Shown: one piece after another, positions 18,159 to 25,300 of the stretch
How the letters are laid out: each line of letters starts with the position of its first letter
Numbering within the stretch: the first letter of the stretch is position 1
Assembly: GCA_964617825.1 (NCBI GenBank)
Contig: CAZTWL010000024.1
Location: 1 to 64,000, forward strand
Origin: VSJD01 sp964617825
GTDB lineage: Bacteria > Verrucomicrobiota > Kiritimatiellia > JAAZAB01
DNA length: 64,000 bases
Direction: 5' to 3'
Program-made: the position numbers and the translations under genes
Notes under the pieces: model-generated
Told to the model about the DNA's origin: nothing
The model's database searches: none
The model's input: the letters and a program-made list of their open reading frames with translations, nothing else

Positions 18159-20585
18159 ATGCCCATATTGCCGTTCAGATTCGAAAACAACGATGTCGAG
18201 GTGGCATTTGATGCGGATGGAGGCGGCTTTCCTTCCAGAATCAATTTGAAGGGAAAGCCGGGCGCCAAAACGGCACTGGTGGAAAACAAAATTCCGCCGA
18301 TAAAAATAACCTTGGAGGACGGTCGCATTCTCGCGCCATTTATCCATGCCAATTGCGTAATCCGGCAATACCGGATCGAAGGCGGCGCCGAACGCATCGA
18401 GTTCAACAACCTGGCCTGGCACGACCAGAACAAAACTGTTCTGGAAAGATTCAAAATGTCTTTACGGCACGAATTTTGGCCGGATGGCACGGCATTTTCA
18501 TGGGCTTTTTTTACGACCGAGGACAACCATGCCCCCGGGATCGGCGGTTTCGAGCTGACTTTGCCGCTCAACCTGGCCACATTCGACCAGGTGCGCTGGG
18601 GGATTTTACCGCGCCCGACAAATGGCCTTGACGCCGCCTTCATCCAATCCGTATCCGGATCGCGTTTCATTCCGGCGGGAACCGACCGGCGTTATGAGGG
18701 CCAGATTGTGCCGGCGTTTAATTTCAATTGCTCCGGGAAAAACATTCCCGGCACGTACCTGGAATTCTTCATGGAGGGCCAGAATTCTTTGTCCGGAAAA
18801 ATCGACGACAACGCCTCCACCATTCATTGGTCCGGGTTGAAGTCCCCGTCCATAACCTGGAATTTTCAAAAGAGCCCCTACCGTTCCATAGGTCGGCCCT
18901 GGCAATGGCAGAATCAATGGGGGTGGTTGATAACCAAGGCCCCGACCAAGCGCCATCTCCCCCCCTTGAAAATGTATCACTATATCGACAAGAGCCAGAT
19001 TTACCCGGATGCCGGAGAAATCGACAAATTGATTGCGGCGGACCCGGATTTGTTGATTATGCATGATCCCTGGCGGCTCGACCCGCAAAACGGCGGTTTT
19101 CCCTATGAGCCGAAGCAGTTCGAATATCTCGCCAACAAAGTCCATGCCGCTAAAATCCCGATGGCCGTATATATCCGTGGCGACGAAATGTCGGGACTGG
19201 AAGAATCGCTGGACTGGTTTGACGCGCTGATGACCAAGGGGACAGACGGACTATACATGGATTATGGCGGCCCGATTACCGAAGGCCAGATGGCCAACGA
19301 GCGTTTCCCCGGAGGACGCATTCCCTTCCGCCGCCATTTTCTAAAATTGCGCCGCCACCGTAACCGGATCGGCAAAGAAGGCGTTTTCCTTTCGCATACC
19401 GGCCCGTTCTTCACGGGCGTGGGCATGACGGGCGGCAATATCGACGGCTATGTTTCCGGCGAGGGCGAGCGCGGGATCCTGGTGAAGGGCCGCTTGGAAC
19501 ACGAATATTTCAGCGAAGCTTATGTAGTCACCGGAACCATGTGGACCGCGGCTTTTCCGGAATACGGCACCGCCCGGATGGTGCCTTTCATGGCGGCCAC
19601 CGGACAGTTCCCGCATATCCCCCTGGGACGGCAATATGTATCTTCCTCGCTTTCGCACCATCGGGAGCCGGGCGTCAACGATGTCTATGTCCGCCCGCTT
19701 TGGAAACTCTGGGGGATTTTCCGCAAGGAACGCAACCTAGCCGTGTTCAACGATTACAATTGCTACGGCGCGCTGGCCCATGCCAATCCGAACATCGGCG
19801 GCTATCTGATGATCACGGAAGACAAGCAGTCGGCCCTGTTGATCCTGGCGAATTTTTCGCAAACGGCGCAGACGGCAAACACCACCGTGGATTGGAAACA
19901 AACCGGGTTCGATAACGAAGCGGCGGCTTGCTGGAAGTTTATGCCGACGGTTAAAACGCCGGGACAAGCGGTTAAATACGACCACAATGTTTTTTGCGCG
20001 GAAATCGAAGGCTGGGGCGTTGCCGCCTGGCTCTTGACCAAAAAAACAGATAATCTTGAAAAGACATTGGCGGCCTACGCCAAGCCCTATCCGGAATTGG
20101 ACGATGCCGACCTGGCGCATCTTGCCAAGATCATGCACCAGCGGCGGCTGCGCGAACAGCCGCACCCGGCCGCGGAATTGTATCTGCGCGTTGAAATACC
20201 GGAAAAACACGCGCTGGCGCATGAAAACAGTTTGTATTGGGACTTGTACGACAACACCTTCGAACTGGGCGTTTTTGACAATGCTGGGGCATTCAAGCCT
20301 TTGGGGTGGATCAGCAGGCAAGGTTTCGTCAAAACCGAGCCGGCCAAGGCCGACTACATTATGCCCGGATTCTCGTCCGCCACGGTGGCGCTGCATACAA
20401 TCCTGACACCCGGCCGGTATCGCCTGGGGATTCGCGCCGTTCGCCAAGGCTCAACCTGTCATTCGTTCATCATGGTGCACCTGTCGGCCGGCCGCGATTT
20501 TAAAGCGGCCGATACGCTTGAATTTATGAACGAAATCGAGCCGGACCGCGCCTACATCAAATGGGAAAGCATTATCATCAAGTAG
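18159..20585 (+). CDS. Large cytoplasmic glycosidase-like protein, family not recognised
   Basis: An 808-residue protein with no signal peptide. Residues about 1-260 look like an all-beta domain. Residues about 265-560 look like a TIM barrel, with DGLYMDYGGP near 360 as a possible nucleophile strand of the kind seen in clan GH-D. The C-terminal part is again beta-rich. The layout (beta-sandwich, barrel, beta-sandwich) is that of retaining alpha-glycosidases, but no family was firmly identified. Ribosome site AAGGAG. It follows the hydroxyacid dehydrogenase by 57 bases in the same direction. A damaged gene fragment follows it. Confidence 0.55.
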   Translation: MPILPFRFENNDVEVAFDADGGGFPSRINLKGKPGAKTALVENKIPPIKITLEDGRILAPFIHANCVIRQYRIEGGAERIEFNNLAWHDQNKTVLERFKMSLRHEFWPDGTAFSWAFFTTEDNHAPGIGGFELTLPLNLATFDQVRWGILPRPTNGLDAAFIQSVSGSRFIPAGTDRRYEGQIVPAFNFNCSGKNIPGTYLEFFMEGQNSLSGKIDDNASTIHWSGLKSPSITWNFQKSPYRSIGRPWQWQNQWGWLITKAPTKRHLPPLKMYHYIDKSQIYPDAGEIDKLIAADPDLLIMHDPWRLDPQNGGFPYEPKQFEYLANKVHAAKIPMAVYIRGDEMSGLEESLDWFDALMTKGTDGLYMDYGGPITEGQMANERFPGGRIPFRRHFLKLRRHRNRIGKEGVFLSHTGPFFTGVGMTGGNIDGYVSGEGERGILVKGRLEHEYFSEAYVVTGTMWTAAFPEYGTARMVPFMAATGQFPHIPLGRQYVSSSLSHHREPGVNDVYVRPLWKLWGIFRKERNLAVFNDYNCYGALAHANPNIGGYLMITEDKQSALLILANFSQTAQTANTTVDWKQTGFDNEAAACWKFMPTVKTPGQAVKYDHNVFCAEIEGWGVAAWLLTKKTDNLEKTLAAYAKPYPELDDADLAHLAKIMHQRRLREQPHPAAELYLRVEIPEKHALAHENSLYWDLYDNTFELGVFDNAGAFKPLGWISRQGFVKTEPAKADYIMPGFSSATVALHTILTPGRYRLGIRAVRQGSTCHSFIMVHLSAGRDFKAADTLEFMNEIEPDRAYIKWESIIIK

Positions 20586-20662
20586 GATAATTTGCGACGC
20601 AGGCGGACACCAGGCATTAACCCAAGTTCGGAAAAGACAGCACCAAATACGGGAGGACGGCT

Positions 20663-21191
20663 CAAATCGAGGACGCCCGGATAATCTGGGAGGATGCGTC
20701 CGGAGCGGCATTGGCGGCCGTTAATCGTTACGGCAACGGTAACGTGCTGACGACCATGGTTGATTGGATGGTCCCGCGCGGAATTGAGGGCAGGGATGGC
20801 ATCAGAGGCGAGCCATCCGGCTGGTTGAATACTCTCTGGCAGGGGCGGGAGATGCCATTTGCAAAATTATTGATGGATAAGATCGTCGACGAAGTGTTAT
20901 CTTTAGCAGTCGAGGGGACATAGAATACGGCGTCAATAAGCGGAAGGACGGATGGCTGGTATATTTAATCAACAATAAGGGCGTAACCAAGTTTACGCGT
21001 ACGGCTGACAAACTGGATGCACAGGCGACCGCAAAGGTGACGGTGGCGTGCGCGAAGATCGGGAAGGTCGTCAAAGTGACGGAATTAAGGAGCGACAAGT
21101 AAGTTGCCTATGACCATGCAAACCGCCAGTTCAAGGTTAATGTCGGGCCGGGGATATCAAGATACTGTTTATCGCCACCAAGGCGGAATGA
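20663..21191 (+). pseudogene. Frameshifted C-terminal fragment of a glycosidase-like gene
   Basis: Translated in pieces, this stretch matches the last 160 residues or so of the intact protein at 22533-24812. Matching segments include VLTTMVDWMVPR against VILSTVDYMLPR, then DIEYG, the block YLINNKGVTKFTRTADKLD and the terminal VGPG. It carries a one-base deletion near 20913-20917, an in-frame TAA at 21100 and another frame change near 21150. The first 600 or so residues are absent. Twenty bases are identical between the two loci (20980-20999 and 24606-24625). The 75 bases between the previous stop and 20660 show no clear feature. Confidence 0.8.
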
Positions 21192-21240
21192 ACGCGTATG
21201 ACCTTAAAGTAAGTAACGGCAATGGAAGTAAGGGGTCAAA

Positions 21241-22470
21241 ATGAGGAAGGCCATTCTTAAAAATTGCCTGGTGACCGGCATGCTCTGTGCGAGTGCTCTG
21301 GCGGCAGATGCCGCCACGCATTATCTGGTGCCGGCCAATCCATCGGCGGCAAACCCCTATACCAGTTGGGAAACGGCCGGCACCAGCATCATCGACGTGG
21401 TCAAAGCCGCCATGACGAATGCCACAACGCCAAGGATAATCCTGGTCACCAATGGCGTCTATACGCTCACAAATGCGACGACGGCCATTACGAATGACGT
21501 TGTCATCCGGAGCGTCAATGGGCGCGATGCCACCGTTTTCAACGGTAATGGGTTGTGGCGCTGTTTTGACTTGCAGTACACCAGTTGTGTTCTTGACGGC
21601 TTGACAATTTCCAACGGTTATACCAGTTCCGGCGGCGGTGGCGGCGGAATATACATAAAGAACGGGATTGTTACCAATTGTCTTATTACCGATTGCGTAA
21701 ATTCGAATACAGGCGGGCGCGATGGCGGCGGGGGGATCAGAATCACAGCGGTTGGCGTGGTGGCCAATAGTATTATCCGAAGGAATAAGAAATATAACGG
21801 CGATTGTGCCGGCGCCGGAATAGCCGTGGATAACACGAGCACAAGTCTAATCGAAAACTGTGTTATCGAGGGGAATCAGTCCTTCATTGGCCATGGAGGT
21901 GGGATTATTGTCGGCTATGACAGTAATTTTGGGACGCCGCTAGCTACAATCAGGAATTGTCTGATAAAATGCAATACGACCTTGTTAACCTCTGGCACTT
22001 ATGGTGGCGGTATAATGCTGGGGTCTGCAGCAACCAACAGGGTTCTGATTGCCAACTGTACGATTCTATGCAATACCGGCCGCTGGGTTGGGGGCATTGC
22101 TTCTCTGGTCGGGTCGACAATGATAACCAATCCGCTTATCTTTAACTGTATCGTCGTCAGTAACCAAGGAACAGATTATGCTAATTTAGGCGGGGTAGGC
22201 ACCAATGCCGTAGCCTATAGCTGTTCGACCTTTGGGAATCACTTTAAGCTCATGAACGGCAATACAACCAACGACCCCCAGTTCACGAGCTTTACGGAAG
22301 GGGACTTCCGATTCAACCGTTTCTCGCCGTGCTTCAATTCGGGGACGAACCAGGCCTGGATGACCAACGCGGTCGACCTGGACGGGCATGCGCGCATCTT
22401 GCACGGTAGGGTGGATATGGGGGCCTACGAGCTCTTCATTCCCGGCGGCACAATGTTCATTGTAAAATAA
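21241..22470 (+). CDS. Secreted parallel beta-helix protein, choice-of-anchor Q type
   Basis: A 409-residue protein with a signal peptide (about 24 residues ending ALAADAA). Repeated hydrophobic turns with N and G, such as NCLITDCVN, NSIIRRNKK, NCVIEGNQS and NCLIKCNT, form a right-handed parallel beta-helix from about 90 to 340. The end, DPQFTSFTEGDFR, SPCFNSG and VDMGAYE, matches the tail of choice-of-anchor Q proteins. Such helices bind or cleave polysaccharides, but no lyase or polygalacturonase residues stand out. Base use looks more AT-rich than its neighbours, which may mean a separate origin. Ribosome site AAGGGG. Confidence 0.75.
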   Translation: MRKAILKNCLVTGMLCASALAADAATHYLVPANPSAANPYTSWETAGTSIIDVVKAAMTNATTPRIILVTNGVYTLTNATTAITNDVVIRSVNGRDATVFNGNGLWRCFDLQYTSCVLDGLTISNGYTSSGGGGGGIYIKNGIVTNCLITDCVNSNTGGRDGGGGIRITAVGVVANSIIRRNKKYNGDCAGAGIAVDNTSTSLIENCVIEGNQSFIGHGGGIIVGYDSNFGTPLATIRNCLIKCNTTLLTSGTYGGGIMLGSAATNRVLIANCTILCNTGRWVGGIASLVGSTMITNPLIFNCIVVSNQGTDYANLGGVGTNAVAYSCSTFGNHFKLMNGNTTNDPQFTSFTEGDFRFNRFSPCFNSGTNQAWMTNAVDLDGHARILHGRVDMGAYELFIPGGTMFIVK

Positions 22471-22532
22471 CAATAACAATCGGGTTAAAGTCGCCTGCAG
22501 GCGTCAACTCAAGTAGTAAAAGGAAGGTCAGC

Positions 22533-24812
22533 ATGTATTCGATCAAATCCAGACCTGTATTCGGCAAGGGGCGCGGAATTCTATGCGGGGCAGCGCTGTG
22601 CTCGCTGGCCCTCTGTTGCTGGCAACGGCCTGTCCAGGCTGCCGCAATGGAAACCAACGCTGCAATCCGGATCGTTGCCCGGAATGATTTCGATGTCAAT
22701 CCCACGCTCAAGCCGCCGGAAATCGCGGGCCGGCCGTTCTGGCTGATCCTGCCGGGCAACAGGCTGTGGTTGCGATCGAACACCAATCCGCCACCCGCTC
22801 CGGATGCGTTGACGCAGTTTGCCGTCGCCACGGAGCCCATGGTGCGCGACGCCGCGAACTCTTACCCAAGCGTTGACCTGTACTCATCCACCAATCCCCC
22901 GGTTGTGGATGGCGCCCGACTGCTCGAGCTTGAAAACATCAACCCTGATACGCCCTTTATTCTCCCAGTTAAGCGGGCCAACTCGCGGACGTATCTGGAT
23001 GATTTCAAGACCATCAACCACAAAGCCTATCGGCGGTGGAAGGCCGAGCATCCGAACTTCCTGGGATTCACGGCCGGCGACGAGCTTGATCCGGCGTATT
23101 GCGGCTTTCTGAAAACCTCGCCAACCCAGCTCGTGGCGCGCCTCCGGCAGTCCGGCGCTTCCGAAACGGTCATTGCCCGAACCGTGGCCATTGCCACCAA
23201 TGCGGTCAAGAGCAAGGACCAGAGCATGGCCGGGTTTCGCCAACTCTATTTCGACGGCGCCCGGCGTTTCTTTTTTGACGATCCGGACCACATGGTGTAT
23301 TTGCACAGCGCCTGTTGCGTGGACCATTGCCTGCTCGAATGGGGCGCGGGGCTCCTGACCCTGGAAACGACCAGCACAGGACCCTATCGTCACCAGCAGG
23401 CCATGGCTTCCGCGCGTGGGGCGGCGCGCCAATACGGCAAGCCCTGGAACTGGTATATGGCCGTCTGCTACAACGGCTATACCGACAGCAACACCTGGGA
23501 CAACAACGCCTTCCCCTACTCCCTGACCACCAGCCCGACACCCGTCGCCAGCGACCCGCCCGGCCACGTGCGCGGACCGACCTGCGGCATGTCGGTCTCG
23601 CTCTTGCGGCGCGACTTTTTCCTGGGCTATCTCAGCGGCGCCAGCTTTGTGCAGCCGGAAACATATCCCTACGCCTTCTGGCAATACAAGGACCAGAGCC
23701 GGAAGACCTACGAACTGTCGCCGCACGGCCAGGCCATGAAGGAGATGATGGAATTCAGCCGCAAGCATCCCGACCGCGGCGTGAGTTACGCGCCCGTGGC
23801 CCTGCTGCAACCGTACAATCATGTCGAAGCCAGCTGGGGAGCGAGTTCCTTCTTCTATTTTCCGATGACCCGCGCGGACATGATGATTGACGCCTTCCGG
23901 TTCACGCTTCTGCCCCATGAACAGAACTTGGAGAAGGGCAAGGAAGGCCTGGAAGGCTGCCTGCACAACAGTGTCTATGGCGACATCTATGATATCCTGC
24001 GGCCCAATCCGCCGAGCGGTCCCGTGCCGTTGGCGGTCCTGCAGAACTACCCGGTGGCCATCATGCTGGGCGACTTCGATCTGGACCGGGCGCTGGCCGA
24101 GCGGCTGATGCAGTACGTGAAAGGCGGCGGCACACTGGTCATCAACACGCGCCAGCTTAACAAGCACCTGCCGGCGGACTTTCTCGGCGCGGAGCGCACG
24201 GGCGCGGTCTGCGGCACGCAAGGCAAGGTCCAAGCGGCCGACGGACGGACGTCGGCAACCTTGCCGGAGCCCTATGATTACGATCAGATCAAATTGTGCG
24301 GCGCCCGGCCGCTGTGGCTCGACCAACGCAACGGCATCCTGGCCAGCGCGCACGATTACGGGCGCGGGCGGGTGATCCTGAGCACTGTGGATTACATGTT
24401 GCCCCGCAGAGGGTTGAGCAAATGGGCCAAGCCGGAAGATATTGATCCGTACCTGGAAGACATGAGAAGCATGGATGCGCCGCTGATCAAGCTGCTAATG
24501 CAGCAGATTGTCCGGGAGGTCCTGCCGGTGGAAGTCCAGGGCGACATCGAATACGGCCTCAATAAGGTCGCCGACGGCTGGTGGGTCTATCTGATCAACA
24601 ACAGAGGCGTAACCAAGTTTACGCGCACGGCCCAGAAGCTGGACCCCGCCGCCACGGCCAAGGTTACCATCGCCCTGCGGGATCTGGCCGTCAAAGAGGC
24701 GCGCGAGTTGCTTGCGGACAAGGTCCTGACCTGCGACCGCATCGCAAAGTCTGTGACCCTGGACGTGGGGCCCGGCGACATCCGGATTGTGAAGCTAATC
24801 ACTGCGCCATGA
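22533..24812 (+). CDS. Large secreted glycoside hydrolase-like protein
   Basis: A 759-residue protein. It starts with a basic N-terminus and a hydrophobic signal (ALCSLALCCWQRPVQAAA). A TIM-barrel-like region spans about 60-430, with FLGFTAGDELD as a possible acid-bearing strand. Then comes a class I glutamine amidotransferase-like domain (about 460-640; MLGDFDLDRALAERL, then YVKGGGTLVINT), as found in the trimerisation domain of GH42 beta-galactosidases. A C-terminal beta-sandwich closes it. Ribosome site AAGGAAGG. A degraded copy of its C-terminus lies 1.3 kb upstream. Overall GH42-like architecture is inference; activity unknown. Confidence 0.55.
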   Translation: MYSIKSRPVFGKGRGILCGAALCSLALCCWQRPVQAAAMETNAAIRIVARNDFDVNPTLKPPEIAGRPFWLILPGNRLWLRSNTNPPPAPDALTQFAVATEPMVRDAANSYPSVDLYSSTNPPVVDGARLLELENINPDTPFILPVKRANSRTYLDDFKTINHKAYRRWKAEHPNFLGFTAGDELDPAYCGFLKTSPTQLVARLRQSGASETVIARTVAIATNAVKSKDQSMAGFRQLYFDGARRFFFDDPDHMVYLHSACCVDHCLLEWGAGLLTLETTSTGPYRHQQAMASARGAARQYGKPWNWYMAVCYNGYTDSNTWDNNAFPYSLTTSPTPVASDPPGHVRGPTCGMSVSLLRRDFFLGYLSGASFVQPETYPYAFWQYKDQSRKTYELSPHGQAMKEMMEFSRKHPDRGVSYAPVALLQPYNHVEASWGASSFFYFPMTRADMMIDAFRFTLLPHEQNLEKGKEGLEGCLHNSVYGDIYDILRPNPPSGPVPLAVLQNYPVAIMLGDFDLDRALAERLMQYVKGGGTLVINTRQLNKHLPADFLGAERTGAVCGTQGKVQAADGRTSATLPEPYDYDQIKLCGARPLWLDQRNGILASAHDYGRGRVILSTVDYMLPRRGLSKWAKPEDIDPYLEDMRSMDAPLIKLLMQQIVREVLPVEVQGDIEYGLNKVADGWWVYLINNRGVTKFTRTAQKLDPAATAKVTIALRDLAVKEARELLADKVLTCDRIAKSVTLDVGPGDIRIVKLITAP

Positions 24813-24879
24813 CGTATGCTTGGGCAGTTCGGCGGCGCAGGCCGCCACCACTTGCAGGAAAACCCAGCAATGTCTTTGA

Positions 24880-25113
24880 TCAGATCCGTTACGCAAACCG
24901 GCGTGCGGCGGTTTCGTCGTCGACGCCAAATGGACGGGAGGCGCGATTTGCGAAGCGCGCGTACACTCGCTTTCGGGCGGCATTTGTCGCGTAAAAGCGC
25001 AAGGTTTACGCAAAGTGCTCGACACCGATGGACGCCCAGTCGCCGAAGCCCAGGGCGACATAGCTTGCTTCCCCACCGCGCCGGGCAACGAATACCGCCT
25101 GCTGTTCGGTTAA
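24880..25113 (+). pseudogene. C-terminal remnant of a GH95-like glycoside hydrolase gene
   Basis: An open frame without a start, entered from a stop at 24877, encodes about 77 residues. ACGGFVVDAKWTGGAI is followed by an LSGGICRV block and a terminal PGNEYRLLFG. This pattern (RGGFEVD-W-x-x-G, then a short sandwich ending in G-x-x-Y-x-x-x-F) is the extreme C-terminus of GH95 alpha-L-fucosidase-type enzymes. The rest of the gene, over 650 residues, is absent. It ends 33 bases before a terminator, consistent with a real gene end left after a deletion or rearrangement. Confidence 0.55.
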
Positions 25114-25146
25114 GAGCGCAACCTCGTTCGGTAATGGCTGCATACG

Positions 25147-25180
25147 AAAGCGGACCCGCGGGGCAGATCCGCTTTTCTCT
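25147..25180 (+). terminator. Rho-independent terminator after the GH95-like remnant
   Basis: A perfect 8-base stem, AAAGCGGA (25147-25154) and TCCGCTTT (25168-25175), with a 13-base loop is followed by TTCTCT on the + strand. Between it and the convergent gene ending at 25301 no further feature was seen. Confidence 0.6.
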
Positions 25181-25300
25181 ATGCGAGTATCCGCTTGGCG
25201 CATCAGCAGGGCTGAGAGGGCGCCATCTCCCCTGCGCATGCCGACAACACGCGCAGGTTCAGCGCCGCGCGGACAAGCTTCGGAATATCCCGCCGTTTTT

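Noticed and set aside
21618..21842. Pro-rich frame antisense to the beta-helix gene
   Set aside because: The polyproline comes from glycine-rich codons of the sense strand.
22491..22502. Palindrome CGCCTGCAGGCG before the large hydrolase gene
   Set aside because: No loop and no T-tract, so it is not a terminator; short GC palindromes are expected by chance in this base composition.
22884..24353. A 489-codon frame antisense to the large secreted hydrolase
   Set aside because: The sense frame has a signal peptide and a related copy upstream; the antisense protein has no recognisable motif.
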